A program made the position numbers and the translations under genes. The notes below the pieces were generated by a model. It did no database searches, had not been told where the DNA came from, and saw only the letters and a program-made list of their open reading frames with translations. Below are positions 9,473 to 19,464 of a DNA stretch of 64,000 nucleotides, in pieces; the first letter of the stretch is position 1; every line of letters starts with the position of its first letter. Source of the DNA: Candidatus Thioglobus sp. (GTDB lineage: Bacteria > Pseudomonadota > Gammaproteobacteria > Arenicellales > UBA868); the NCBI GenBank assembly GCA_004212795.1, contig SHBR01000005.1, positions 1-64,000 of the forward strand, given 5' to 3'.

Positions 9473-9955
9473 ATGAGAAGCAGTCTGCAAGATGCCCCTG
9501 ACGCTGACGGGTATCGCCCCAACGTGGGTATTGTTCTTTTTAATGGGTCACGGCAGGTCTTATGGGCGCGCCGAAGCCGCCATGATGGGTGGCAGTTTCC
9601 TCAAGGCGGTATCGAACATGGTGAGACACTAGAGCAGGCAGCCTTTCGTGAACTCTATGAAGAGGTGGGTTTAAAACCAGAGAATGTTGACCTTATCGGG
9701 CGAACGCAAAATTGGCTGCGTTATGACGTGCCCGGAAATTTACGATCTCGAAATGCAGAATTTCGAGGTCAAAAGCAAGTTTGGTTTCTAATGCGAATGC
9801 TTGCTGAGGACAGTCAGATCTCTCTGGACCACAGCCCCGCTCCGGAGTTTGACCGCTGGCAGTGGGTTGACTACTGGTTGCCACCCAAAAAAGTGGTTTC
9901 CTTCAAGCGAACGGTATACGAAAAAGCCCTGTCCGAGCTCGAGCCCCTGCTCTAA
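9473..9955 (+). CDS. rppH: RNA pyrophosphohydrolase (Nudix)
   Basis: DGYRPNVGIVLFN, Nudix box GGIEHGETLEQAAFRELYEEVGL. Confidence 0.93.
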   Translation: MRSSLQDAPDADGYRPNVGIVLFNGSRQVLWARRSRHDGWQFPQGGIEHGETLEQAAFRELYEEVGLKPENVDLIGRTQNWLRYDVPGNLRSRNAEFRGQKQVWFLMRMLAEDSQISLDHSPAPEFDRWQWVDYWLPPKKVVSFKRTVYEKALSELEPLL

Positions 9956-10002
9956 TTCGATTGACGATAAGCCATTTAAGTCGAGGTATTGCGAACGTCC
10001 TA

Positions 10003-10497
10003 TTATGAGTTACCACTCGCGCGAACGTGTTCAAGAAGTGCTGTCGTCGATCGCTGATATTTTATGGGAATACTGTGGACCGTACCTGCATTGGCGAGTA
10101 CAACTTCTGCACCGACAATTTTTTCAATCACCCAGTCTCCGCCCTTGACTAAACAATTCGGCTCTAGGGCTCGGATAAGGTTGATGGGGGTTGGGTCGTC
10201 GAATGCGGTGACCCAGTCCACACTGCTCAGTGCAGCTATAACTGCCATCCGATCTTCAAGGGGGTTTATGGGTCGATCAGGCCCTTTACCAAGCGCTTGA
10301 ATGGAGTTATCACTGTTTAATGCCACGACAAGCGTAGCGCCGAGATCAGACGCCTCCTCGAGATAAGTAATGTGTCCGCGATGAAGGATGTCGAAGCACC
10401 CGTTTGTAAACACGAGTGGCTTTGGGGCGCTCTCAACGTGTCGAAGAAGCGTTGGCCAGTCGCGAACAATCTTATCGGCGTGTTTCACCGATGACAC
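10003..10497 (-). CDS. rfaE2: D-glycero-beta-D-manno-heptose 1-phosphate adenylyltransferase (RfaE2/HldE C-terminal domain type)
   Basis: VFTNGCFDILHRGHITYLEEASDLG; VKGGDWVIEKIVGAEVV. Confidence 0.9.
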   Translation of the reverse strand: MSSVKHADKIVRDWPTLLRHVESAPKPLVFTNGCFDILHRGHITYLEEASDLGATLVVALNSDNSIQALGKGPDRPINPLEDRMAVIAALSSVDWVTAFDDPTPINLIRALEPNCLVKGGDWVIEKIVGAEVVLANAGTVHSIPIKYQRSTTALLEHVRASGNS

Positions 10498-10504
10498 TCG
10501 ATTG

Positions 10505-11113
10505 TTAGTCCTCTTCGAGGTACTCGAAGACTTTTATGACGCGAACAACGCCGGTCACACCCCGGGCGGCATCAACGGCAATTTGGGCTTCTGCTGGTTT
10601 TACAAGACCCATGAGATAGACATTCGCTCTTTCGGTTACAACTTTTACTCGAGTAGAGTCCGAGAAGTCCGAGCCTGCAATTGCGGTTTTAACTTTGGTG
10701 GTTAACCATCCGTCGTTGGCGCGACTATTCATGTTTGTTTTCCCGGCAAGTTCAAGCCGGTTAATCACTTGAGTGGTTCCCTCATCCGCTTTAACCAGGT
10801 CAATAATATCGTCGATATCCCTTTGATCGGGAACTTCACCCGTTAGCAGTGCGACACCGTTATAAACCGTGATGTTGACATGCTCGTTCTGGATTTGTTT
10901 TTGTTTTCCAATTAGGTTCCCGAGGCGGATTTCTGTCTTGTTGTCATCCCAGTAGACGCTAGCGCCTCTTCGATCTCGAGCAACATCAATCGCCAGGACG
11001 GTTGCTGTAGTGACGACGATTACGCCACAACCGCTGACGAGAAGAGAGATCATGATCGCAACTAAACTATTTCGAAACGGCTTAAAGGGGGAGCGATGGC
11101 TTTTATTCTTCAT
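10505..11113 (-). CDS. dolP: BON-domain lipoprotein (DolP/YraP-like)
   Basis: Lipobox-like LLVSGCG, two BON domains (NVTITVYNGVALLTGEVP... , ANVYLMGLVKPAEA); synteny with diaA/yraN/lpoA. Confidence 0.85.
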   Translation of the reverse strand: MKNKSHRSPFKPFRNSLVAIMISLLVSGCGVIVVTTATVLAIDVARDRRGASVYWDDNKTEIRLGNLIGKQKQIQNEHVNITVYNGVALLTGEVPDQRDIDDIIDLVKADEGTTQVINRLELAGKTNMNSRANDGWLTTKVKTAIAGSDFSDSTRVKVVTERANVYLMGLVKPAEAQIAVDAARGVTGVVRVIKVFEYLEED

Positions 11114-11119
11114 AATGGT

Positions 11120-11701
11120 TTAAGCAAAGTGGTTGTCGACAAGCGTGCACAGTACGTGAATGATTATAGCGTGAGCCTCTTGAATTCGTGCGGTACTTTC
11201 AGAAGGTACTCGGAGTTCGACGTCTTCGCGGCCTAAAACGGTTTTAAGTGCACCTCCATCACGGCCTGTTAGGGCGGTGACTCTCATATTGCTAATATTT
11301 TTCGCTGCAATCACTGCCGCGCTGATATTTTCCGAATTTCCAGATGTGCTAATAACGACCAGATGGTCATCAGTCCGCCCCAATGCTTCGACTTGTCGGG
11401 CAAATATTTGATTAAAGTCGAAGTCATTGCCAGTGGCGGTAATGGCAGCGGTGTCTGCACTAAGCGCGATGGCTGCCAACGCGGGGCGGTCGCGCTCGAA
11501 TCGCACCACTAACTCGGCGCTGAAATGTAATGCGTCTGCAGCTGATCCTCCATTTCCGCAAATTAGAATCTTGCCGCCATTTTCAAGCGTCCAGATAATA
11601 TGCGATGCACTTTTGCTAATGTCGTCAGACAACTGCTCTCCGGTGCGAAGCGCTGTCGCGGCACTATCTTTGAAGTGATTGAGTATCTCTGAAATGGGCA
11701 A
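11120..11701 (-). CDS. diaA: SIS-domain protein (DiaA / phosphoheptose isomerase GmhA-like)
   Basis: ILICGNGGSAADALHFSAELV, VVISTSGNSENI; gene order matches rsmI-lpoA-yraN-diaA-dolP. Confidence 0.8.
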   Translation of the reverse strand: MPISEILNHFKDSAATALRTGEQLSDDISKSASHIIWTLENGGKILICGNGGSAADALHFSAELVVRFERDRPALAAIALSADTAAITATGNDFDFNQIFARQVEALGRTDDHLVVISTSGNSENISAAVIAAKNISNMRVTALTGRDGGALKTVLGREDVELRVPSESTARIQEAHAIIIHVLCTLVDNHFA

Positions 11702-11836
11702 TGGATTGGACTCTCTGGATTGGATTTGGATTACGTTAGCTTAAAAGCAAGTCTCAGTAAACGTCCGACACCGACAGATCGCCAGTTTTACTGGCTGGAG
11801 GCAAGATTATGTCATGGGCCAGCCCAAGCTTGAGAA

Positions 11837-12178
11837 TCAGAAAGCATTTCGAATCCATTTCCATTTGGGATTTTCTCTTCGGCCAGAGACGCTGAAAACA
11901 TCAAAACGACAGGGTTGTTGGTTCGGATTAGGGTAACGACTAAGAAAATATTCTGCTGTACGCCTAATTCGTGTTTGTTTTTTAAAGTTCACGGTCTCTT
12001 CGGGTCGACCAAAATAGTTGCTCGACCGGTATCGAACCTCGACAAACACAAGGAAGATTTCATCAGTAAGGATAAGATCAATTTCCCCTTGGCGTGTTCG
12101 AAAATTTTGCGCCAATAGTCGAAGGTGTTGCTCTTGTAACGTGGCTAGTGCGAAATCTTCAGACCAATGATCACTCAC
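11837..12178 (-). CDS. yraN: YraN family (UPF0102) nuclease-like protein
   Basis: ARNFRTRQGEIDLILTD...LVFVEVRYRSSNYFG. Confidence 0.9.
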   Translation of the reverse strand: MSDHWSEDFALATLQEQHLRLLAQNFRTRQGEIDLILTDEIFLVFVEVRYRSSNYFGRPEETVNFKKQTRIRRTAEYFLSRYPNPNQQPCRFDVFSVSGRRENPKWKWIRNAF

Positions 12179-14148
12179 GGTCTAGATTTAAATTTGCTAA
12201 GAACTGTTAATACGGGGCGGAATTCAGTCGGACGGCCACTCTTAAAAATTACCCAGGACGACTGTCTCTGGATAAGATTATCTTTGTTTAGGGTGAGTCG
12301 TCCGCTCGCTCCATTTATTTTTAACTTTAATTCGTCGTTTGTCCCCAAGAAAAAGCAGGAGATTAGGTAAGAATCCGCCCCTAACGCATTAAACCGATAA
12401 GTAGCAGGCCGTAGTTGCTCCATTTTTTTTACAACTTTAGGGTCTGTTTGATCTGATGATTTGTAGTGATCTAACATCGATGGCATTTCGGAAAACATGA
12501 CCCCTTCGAGATCCAGATCCTTCATCACATCGGGTTGGCCACTGAAAACAAGATTGAGCGCATAAATAGGAAACCTTCCGGCTTTATGAAAATCAAGTTG
12601 GGGCTTCAACACACGAGCAGTCACTTTATCGGTAAACATGAAAATAACATCAAGATCTGGTCGCACGCGGGTATCTAAACCGGTGATAGACGAACTTGCA
12701 ATTATTTGTTCTATATCACCGACTCTCTTTTTACTCGCATCCAGACCTAGAAGTCGGGAGATTAATTCCGAGTAATCTGACACATTAGATGGAATGATTG
12801 CACGATCGGCGACAGCACCGCCGAGGGTTGACCAGGTCGCTTCCGCTTCTTGAGCCGCGTCCTGATAGTCTTGACCATTGTTATAAAGAAAAATAGCCGT
12901 ACGCAGACCTCTCTTTCTGGCATGGGCCACAATTGATCTCGCCTCGGCTTTTCGAGAGAGATCAAGTGAAAAAACATTTGATCTGACGTTGGCCTTATCT
13001 TTTCCTATTAGCAAAGTGGGTACGGTCAGCGCCGCCCGGTTAGCGAGCGTGTTAACGGCTTCACGACCGAGCGGTCCAACAATAAAGTCGGCACCGTTGA
13101 CAACGGCTTGGTTATATTTTTCTTCCGCTTGATCTGGATTATCACCAAAATCGTAAACCGTAATTAAGGGTTCGGGCGTTTCTTCTCTATCATCGAGGTG
13201 ACTTTTAAATCCTTCTCGGAACGCGATTGCGGCGTCTGCATATTTAGAGCTGATTGGCAAAATTAGAGCGATATGCATCTCGTGATTGATTGAGCAAAGC
13301 TCTCTTTTGCGTGATTCAGCGACGGCGCGGGCGGGGTGTTGGGGATTAGTGGCGATCCATTCTGTTAGCGCTGCCTGGCGATTATGGTTTTTCCATCCTT
13401 TAAATACGAGTCTATTGGCGAGGTCAATCCAGGCAAGTTGCTCAACATCCCACGGATGGTTTTTAGCGATGGAATCTAGATCCTCTTCTGAGAAAAAAGA
13501 AAGATAATCGAGGGTGGTCTGAACTAGAAGATCAACATGGTTTTTTGTATTTTCTTGTGCCGATGCACCATGGACCAATTCAAGAGCGTTCCTGACCTGA
13601 TCGTCCATAAGAAGCGCAATTACTTTAAGATATTCGGCAGCTGACTGCTGAGCACTATCAAAACTCAATTGATTAAAATTTGCCTGTCGCCGCAAGCTTT
13701 TTTTTGGATTACCTTCTTCAAGTGCAAGTGCCGCGCTCAGTATTTGGTGCTGACTGGTAATCCAAGTTGTCAGCAAGGGCTGATGAATGGCGTCAAGAAT
13801 ACGGTCAGCAGATCTTGGAATGCCTCCCTCTAGAAATCGTTGTGCAGCGGCGAGCTGCAGTAGGCTGCGGATCGGCTGGGAGGCCTTTAAAGCCCGCGCC
13901 AAAAAATTATATGCAGATTCATCGGGTTCTGCGCTTGCATAATCGGTAATGACCGGGGGCAGTGTGACGATGTTGTTTGGTGCTGATTTCAAGCCCGCGG
14001 CTTCAGCGGCAACGATTGTTTTGGAGGCGATCGATTCGGACTTTTTTGGGGCGAGTGTTGTTGTGCATCCCCACAGAAGCGTAGCGACACCGAGGACGAT
14101 AATGGTAATGAGGAACTGGCTTGTGTTCCGCATTTTTTTCCAGCCCAT
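12175..14148 (-). CDS. lpoA: Penicillin-binding protein activator LpoA (LppC family lipoprotein)
   Basis: Signal with GCTTT lipobox; IALILPISSKYADAAIAFREGF; FIVGPLGREAVNTL; synteny. Confidence 0.88.
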   Translation of the reverse strand: MGWKKMRNTSQFLITIIVLGVATLLWGCTTTLAPKKSESIASKTIVAAEAAGLKSAPNNIVTLPPVITDYASAEPDESAYNFLARALKASQPIRSLLQLAAAQRFLEGGIPRSADRILDAIHQPLLTTWITSQHQILSAALALEEGNPKKSLRRQANFNQLSFDSAQQSAAEYLKVIALLMDDQVRNALELVHGASAQENTKNHVDLLVQTTLDYLSFFSEEDLDSIAKNHPWDVEQLAWIDLANRLVFKGWKNHNRQAALTEWIATNPQHPARAVAESRKRELCSINHEMHIALILPISSKYADAAIAFREGFKSHLDDREETPEPLITVYDFGDNPDQAEEKYNQAVVNGADFIVGPLGREAVNTLANRAALTVPTLLIGKDKANVRSNVFSLDLSRKAEARSIVAHARKRGLRTAIFLYNNGQDYQDAAQEAEATWSTLGGAVADRAIIPSNVSDYSELISRLLGLDASKKRVGDIEQIIASSSITGLDTRVRPDLDVIFMFTDKVTARVLKPQLDFHKAGRFPIYALNLVFSGQPDVMKDLDLEGVMFSEMPSMLDHYKSSDQTDPKVVKKMEQLRPATYRFNALGADSYLISCFFLGTNDELKLKINGASGRLTLNKDNLIQRQSSWVIFKSGRPTEFRPVLTVLSKFKSRP

Positions 14149-14202
14149 GGGATCATTATAGCGGATAGACTTACGGCTAATCTGTTAAAAAAACGAGAGA
14201 TT

Positions 14203-15084
14203 GTGTTGATTGAAAAAGCAATTGACAAGCAGACTGTAAAAACCAGTTCCGGCTTATTGTATGTTGTGGCAACGCCAATTGGGAATCTGGAAGACATCAC
14301 CTTTCGAGCGGCTCGTATTCTGGGTGAGGCTGATGTTATTGCTGCAGAGGATACTCGTCGCACCCGGGTTTTGCTTCAGCATTTAAATATTTCGCCTCGT
14401 CAATTAATTTCACTTCATGAGCATAACGAAGCGCTACAAGTCACAAAGCTGGTTCGTCGAATGACTGACGGCGAGAGCATTGCTCTGGTGAGTGACGCCG
14501 GAACGCCTTTGATCAGCGATCCAGGATATCGATTGGTACGAGCTGCGAGCGCGCAGTCGATCGACGTCGTCAGTGTTCCTGGGCCCAGTTCTGTGACCGC
14601 TGCGCTCTCGGTATCAGGTCTTGCAACGGATCGTTTTGTTTTTGAGGGATTTCTCCCCCAACGCACTTCTGCCCGGTGCGAACGGCTTAAGCAACTTGTT
14701 TATGAGCCGAGGACTCTAATCTTTTTTGAATCTCCAAGGCGGATTAAGAGTGTGATTCAGGATATGGAGGAAATCTTTAGTGGTGATCGTCAAGCGGTGA
14801 TTTGTCGGGAGATGACCAAGATTTTTGAGTCGGTGATTCGTGGCACCTTAAATGAAGTTTCTACAATTCTGGGTGAGCAAAAAGAAACTATCAAAGGCGA
14901 AATTGTTTTGTTGCTCGATGGAGCAGAAAAATCTGACCGCGCTTCTAGTATTGACGAAGATTTATTGCTGACACTGTTGTCAGAATCCCTGCCACCACGT
15001 CGTGCAAGTGACATCGCAGCCCGTCTGACCGGTAAACGAAAAAATGATCTTTATCAAAAAATTTTGTCACGAAATTTTAAGTAA
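14203..15084 (+). CDS. rsmI: 16S rRNA (cytidine(1402)-2'-O)-methyltransferase
   Basis: LYVVATPIGNLEDITFRAARILGEADVIAAEDTRRT. Confidence 0.95.
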   Translation: MLIEKAIDKQTVKTSSGLLYVVATPIGNLEDITFRAARILGEADVIAAEDTRRTRVLLQHLNISPRQLISLHEHNEALQVTKLVRRMTDGESIALVSDAGTPLISDPGYRLVRAASAQSIDVVSVPGPSSVTAALSVSGLATDRFVFEGFLPQRTSARCERLKQLVYEPRTLIFFESPRRIKSVIQDMEEIFSGDRQAVICREMTKIFESVIRGTLNEVSTILGEQKETIKGEIVLLLDGAEKSDRASSIDEDLLLTLLSESLPPRRASDIAARLTGKRKNDLYQKILSRNFK

Positions 15085-15143
15085 GTTTATAAAGTGTCCT
15101 GCCTCAGGTCTGTCGTTTCGGCGCGCGGGTTATACTCTGGAGA

Positions 15144-15521
15144 TGGAGTCGGCCAGGCAACCGCGGTCCTGAATTCTGTCTAAAACCCTTTGGGTCTAGG
15201 TGGTGCGGGATGGAGGAAAGTCCGGGCTCCGAAGGGCAGGGTGCCAGATAACTTCTGGACAGCGTGAGCTGATGGAAAGTGCCACAGAAAATATACCGCC
15301 TCGGTTATTTTTAATTAAGGTAAGGGTGAAAAGGTGCGGTAAGAGCGCACCGCAAACCTGGTAACAGGTTTGGCATGGTAAACCCCACTCGGAGCAAGAC
15401 CAAATAGGGACCCTAAGGCGTTGCCCGCGCTGGGTTCGGGTAGGTCGCTTGAGGCATGTGGTGACACATGTCCCAGATGAATGGTTGCCCAAGACAAAAC
15501 CCGGCTTATCGGCCGACTTCA
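15144..15521 (+). ncRNA. rnpB: RNase P RNA, bacterial class A
   Basis: ggagtcggccaggcaaccgcgg... conserved gaggaaagtccgggctccgaagggcagggtgcc, agcaagaccaaataggg, terminal ...aaaacccggcttatcggccgactt; ends pair (agtcggcc/ggccgact). Confidence 0.95.
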
Positions 15522-15586
15522 TAATCTGAGATAAAATAGTTGCTTATCAGACTTATCCACAAATTACTTTAAGTTTTGATCAATAT

Positions 15587-15616
15587 AGCTTATAAAAAAT
15601 AATGTTTTTATAAGCT
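15587..15616. repeat. 12-bp perfect inverted repeat (AGCTTATAAAAA-ataatg-TTTTTATAAGCT), possible terminator downstream of rnpB
   Basis: Direct reading of sequence. Confidence 0.75.
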
Positions 15617-15689
15617 CAGGCGGCTGCCTTCAGAGTCGCGATTCGGCCGTTATTTTTTAAAAAACTCTTCTTTTTCAGTCAATTGAGTC

Positions 15690-15742
15690 TTGACAGTGCG
15701 TTCGCCTGATCTCTATAGTGTCACTTTGTGGGGAGTTGTGGG
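15690..15742 (+). promoter_or_regulatory. Probable dcw promoter (TTGACA-N18-TATAGT) with tandem GTGGG MraZ-type repeats
   Basis: TTGACA 15690-15695; TATAGT 15714-15719; GTGGG 15728-15732 and 15738-15742 with 5-nt spacer. Confidence 0.7.
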
Positions 15743-15887
15743 AAAAAATATAATTTTGAGATCGCTATGTGGGTAAAAAGTTCAATTCCAGCATTTGATG
15801 AATCTCCCCGCGAGTATTCCATCAGGGTTTCCAAGATGCCGTGGATGGCGGCTAATCCATCCAATCCTCATCCTCCTTTGGTTATTG

Positions 15888-15918
15888 CCCGGCCCCTTGC
15901 GGGGCCGGGACTTCTTTT
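15888..15918 (+). terminator. GC-rich hairpin plus T-rich tail in the mraZ leader
   Basis: CCCGGCCCC-ttgc-GGGGCCGGG-acttctttt. Confidence 0.75.
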
Positions 15919-16050
15919 AACACGTTAGGAGTGACATTTTTAGAGGTCGAGTCTGGAACGTAGCTGAATTAGATAAAGAGCAATCAAAGTGCCTCAATGG
16001 TGGCACTTAAGTGAATCAACCTAAAAAATTAAAGACAAGGTAAGGCACAG

Positions 16051-16509
16051 ATGTTTAAGGGAGCGAATGGGCTCAATCTCGATAGTAAAGGCAGATTTGC
16101 AATGCCAACGGTGCATCGTGACTCGCTCGCGAGTCAATGCAATGGCAAGCTTGTAATCACTGTCAATAATACTCGAGAGCGCTGTCTGTGGCTGTATCCC
16201 CAGGATGAGTGGGATCGTGTTGAGAAAAAAGTAGTTGCGTTACCCAGTTTTGATCCGGCCGCCCAAGCGCTTAAGCGGTTTCTTATCGGATACGCCACTG
16301 ATTGTGAACTGGATAGCGCAAGTCGATTGAGAATTCCCGCCCCGCTTCGAGAATTTGCATCTCTAGAAAAGCATGTCGTTCTGATCGGTCAAGGCAATAA
16401 ATTTGAACTTTGGGATGAAGCGAGATGGAAGGCAAGTTGTGATGATTGGCTTGCGCCTGAAAATAGTGAGACTCGTCTGTCTGTAGAACTTGAATCCCTA
16501 TCTCTTTGA
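16051..16509 (+). CDS. mraZ: Transcriptional regulator MraZ
   Basis: MFKGANGLNLDSKGRFAMPTVHR; CLWLYPQDEWDRVEKKV. Confidence 0.95.
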   Translation: MFKGANGLNLDSKGRFAMPTVHRDSLASQCNGKLVITVNNTRERCLWLYPQDEWDRVEKKVVALPSFDPAAQALKRFLIGYATDCELDSASRLRIPAPLREFASLEKHVVLIGQGNKFELWDEARWKASCDDWLAPENSETRLSVELESLSL

Positions 16510-17465
16510 TTGATCTTATGACGCTTGCCCAAGCTCACACTCCAGTTATGTCAGCGGAGGTGGTGTCAGCGTTACGTCCAGACGCCGACGCAATTTTAGT
16601 AGACGCTACGTTTGGGCGCGGTGGCCATACCCGCGCGTTAATGAGACACCTTGGGCCTGTAGGGCAACTGTTCGCGATGGATCGGGATCCGATTGCCTGC
16701 GCATTCGCGAAGGATTGGGCTTCAGTTGAGCCTCGACTCAACGTGATTCAAGCGCCGTTTTCCAAGTTATCTGAAGAGCTGTTAGATCTTGGAATTGCGG
16801 GAAAAGTCAGCGGAATCGTTCTTGATCTGGGCGTGTCGTCACCTCAGCTTGATGAACCTGAGCGTGGCTTCAGCTTTATGCGAGATGGGCCTCTTGATAT
16901 GAGAATGGATCCAACGTCAGGGATACCTGTTAGTGACTGGTTAATGGATGTTGCTGAAGACGATTTGATCGGCGTACTTCGCACGCTTGGGGAAGAGAAA
17001 TTTGCGCGTCGGATTGCGCGATCAATTGTTGAAGTGCGAAAAGAGAAAATGCTCGCCTCCACCGGCGCGCTCGCTGATTTGGTCAGTGCATGTGTGCCTA
17101 CTCGAGAGCCGGGAAAGCATCCAGCCACTCGGACGTTTCAAGCATTTCGAATACACATTAATCGTGAGATGGAGGAACTGGATGCGGTATTGCCACAAGC
17201 GCTTGATGCCCTCAAGCCTGGTGGTCGACTCGCGGTTATTAGTTTTCATTCTTTAGAAGACCGAAAGGTTAAACATTTTTTTCGAAAAGAATCCAAAGGT
17301 GATCCGTTTCCTATTGATTTGCCTGTGACAAAGCATGAATTACATCCAGGCATTGAAAAGGTTCAGCGACCAACGAGACCGTCGGAGATTGAGGTAAATC
17401 AAAACCCCCGGGCGCGTAGTGCCGTACTTCGGTCCGCGCAAAAAAGTGCTGGAGGGTCTGTATGA
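16506..17465 (+). CDS. rsmH: 16S rRNA (cytosine(1402)-N4)-methyltransferase
   Basis: HTPVMSAEVVSAL; VDATFGRGGHTRALM; VISFHSLEDRKVKHFF. Confidence 0.97.
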   Translation: MIDLMTLAQAHTPVMSAEVVSALRPDADAILVDATFGRGGHTRALMRHLGPVGQLFAMDRDPIACAFAKDWASVEPRLNVIQAPFSKLSEELLDLGIAGKVSGIVLDLGVSSPQLDEPERGFSFMRDGPLDMRMDPTSGIPVSDWLMDVAEDDLIGVLRTLGEEKFARRIARSIVEVRKEKMLASTGALADLVSACVPTREPGKHPATRTFQAFRIHINREMEELDAVLPQALDALKPGGRLAVISFHSLEDRKVKHFFRKESKGDPFPIDLPVTKHELHPGIEKVQRPTRPSEIEVNQNPRARSAVLRSAQKSAGGSV

Positions 17466-17731
17466 AGTGGGTTGGATTTTTGAGCGTGATCGTCATCGTT
17501 TCCGCCCTTTTTGTGGTGGTGGTTCGGCACCAGAATCGACTTGAATTTCTTGATGTTCGGACAGCAGAAAAACAGCGGGATCAATTGAATGATGAGTGGG
17601 GACGCCTTCAGCTTGAGAAAGCAACCTGGGCCCGCCACAACCTCATTGAACAAGCCGCTCGAGATGAACTCGGGATGATAACGCCGGGGCCCGCTGATAT
17701 TGTTTTGGTACAAGTGGAGACTCGGGAATGA
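17462..17731 (+). CDS. ftsL: Cell division protein FtsL
   Basis: Short bitopic protein between rsmH and ftsI; VVRHQNRLEFLDVRTAEKQRDQLNDEWGRLQLEKATWA. Confidence 0.9.
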   Translation: MKWVGFLSVIVIVSALFVVVVRHQNRLEFLDVRTAEKQRDQLNDEWGRLQLEKATWARHNLIEQAARDELGMITPGPADIVLVQVETRE

Positions 17732-19464
17732 AGCGACCGAGCCAAACAAAGCGTTTGACCCGCTACTCGGTCGTTCGACATCGGATTGTGGTCGCTTCAC
17801 TCATGCTTGGGATGCTCGTATTAACGGGACAAGCTTTTAAGATACAGATTCTCGATAGCACCCGCTTGCAGGCTGAAGGCGCGGCGCGACAGCTGAGAAA
17901 TATCGTAGTCAAACCTGCCCGCGGCCGAATTCTTGACCGGAATGGCGACGTTTTGGCCGTCAGCACGCCGCTGGATGCGATCTGGGCGCATCCTGCTACT
18001 TTATTTCAGGCCCGCGAGGACTGGCCACGCCTTGCTGAAGCGCTTGATTTTTCGCCAAACCGGTTAGCGAATATTTTGGAACGGGCGAAAGGGCGAGAGT
18101 TTGTCTATTTGCGTCGTCATCTTCCACCAGCAGAGGCCAGCCGTATTGAAAGCTTGGCGATCCCGGGGGTTTCTTCCCAGCGTGAGTACGGACGTTATTA
18201 TCCGGCGGGACCGATAGCGAGTCATGTGTTGGGCTTTACCGACGTAGATGACCGGGGGCAAGAAGGTATTGAAAAAGCGTTTGATTCTCATCTCTCCGGG
18301 GTCGATGGTCAAAAACGCGTCCTCCGGGACAATAAAGGACGGATTGTTGAGGATATAGAAAGTATTCGAGCGGTTCATCACGGTCGGGATTTGCAAATTA
18401 GCCTTGATCTTCGGATTCAAGGGTCAACACAGAAACATTTGGCCGATGCCGTTGGTGAAGCCCGTGCACTTGGCGCGTCAGCTGTGATGCTGGATGTCGC
18501 GACGGGAGAAGTACTGGCGATGGCCAATGTGCCTGACTACAACCCTAATAATCGATCAAGCAGTGGAATGGAGGTTTTGAGAAATAAGTCAGTGACTGAT
18601 GTTTTTGAGCCGGGTTCCACAATTAAGCCATTTACGCTAGCAATGGCGTTGGCGAGCGGTCATTTTTCTACCGAAACACCGATTCCTACGGGTCCCGGAG
18701 TGTATCGCATCGGGAAGCATCAAATTAGCGATATCAAGGATTATGGTGTCCTTTCGTTTTCCGGTGTGCTGATAAAGTCGAGTAATGTGGGGACTGCAAA
18801 AATTGCGCTGGAACTTGCGCCCGAGGAGTTGTATCGAACTCTTTCTGCAGTAGGATTTGGCCAGGTCAGTGGGGTTGAACTGCCGGGAGAGGTCGATGGC
18901 AGTCTAGTTAAGAGGGAGCGTTGGCGGCCGATAGAACACGCTACCCTGTCCTATGGCTATGGACTTGCTTCAACACAGGTGCAACTTGCCCGAGCCTACA
19001 GCGTGCTGGCTTCAGGAGGGATTTTGCGCCCGGTCACGTTACGCCAACGCAGCGCGTCAGTGCCAGGTCAAAGAGTACTTTCAAGGGCAACGGTGCAGCA
19101 GATTAACCTGTTGCTGGAGAAGGTAGTTAGTGCCGAAGGAACGGCAAAGAAAGCAGCAGTGCCCGCCTACCGAGTCGCGGGTAAAACCGGCACGGTACAT
19201 AAAGTAAGTTCATCCGGCGGTTACGAAGAGAATCGATACCAGTCAATTTTTGTGGGGTTTGCACCCGTTTCAAAACCCCGTTTTGTTTTAGCCGTGATGG
19301 TCGATGAGCCGCAAGGCAAGTACTTCGGCGGAGAAGTCGCAGCCCCGGTGTTTGCAAGGATTATGTCCGACGCGCTTCGATTTAATGGTATCAAGCCTGA
19401 TGCTAACACGGCGTCGGGGATCACAATTGTCGCTCATCCCGTCGAATCGGAGGCTGGCGCGTGA
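17728..19464 (+). CDS. ftsI: Peptidoglycan D,D-transpeptidase FtsI (PBP3)
   Basis: FEPGSTIKPFT active-site SxxK, SSNVGTAKIA, KTGTVHK. Confidence 0.97.
   Translation: MKRPSQTKRLTRYSVVRHRIVVASLMLGMLVLTGQAFKIQILDSTRLQAEGAARQLRNIVVKPARGRILDRNGDVLAVSTPLDAIWAHPATLFQAREDWPRLAEALDFSPNRLANILERAKGREFVYLRRHLPPAEASRIESLAIPGVSSQREYGRYYPAGPIASHVLGFTDVDDRGQEGIEKAFDSHLSGVDGQKRVLRDNKGRIVEDIESIRAVHHGRDLQISLDLRIQGSTQKHLADAVGEARALGASAVMLDVATGEVLAMANVPDYNPNNRSSSGMEVLRNKSVTDVFEPGSTIKPFTLAMALASGHFSTETPIPTGPGVYRIGKHQISDIKDYGVLSFSGVLIKSSNVGTAKIALELAPEELYRTLSAVGFGQVSGVELPGEVDGSLVKRERWRPIEHATLSYGYGLASTQVQLARAYSVLASGGILRPVTLRQRSASVPGQRVLSRATVQQINLLLEKVVSAEGTAKKAAVPAYRVAGKTGTVHKVSSSGGYEENRYQSIFVGFAPVSKPRFVLAVMVDEPQGKYFGGEVAAPVFARIMSDALRFNGIKPDANTASGITIVAHPVESEAGA

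Noticed and set aside
15196-15522. 108-aa minus-strand ORF (and 60-aa companion) over 15.2-15.5 kb
   Set aside because: Falls wholly within the RNase P RNA; no recognisable protein features.
15728-15928. 66-aa ORF in the mraZ leader as a normal protein gene
   Set aside because: It overlaps the MraZ box and terminator hairpin; at most a short leader peptide, so discussed only as a regulatory candidate.
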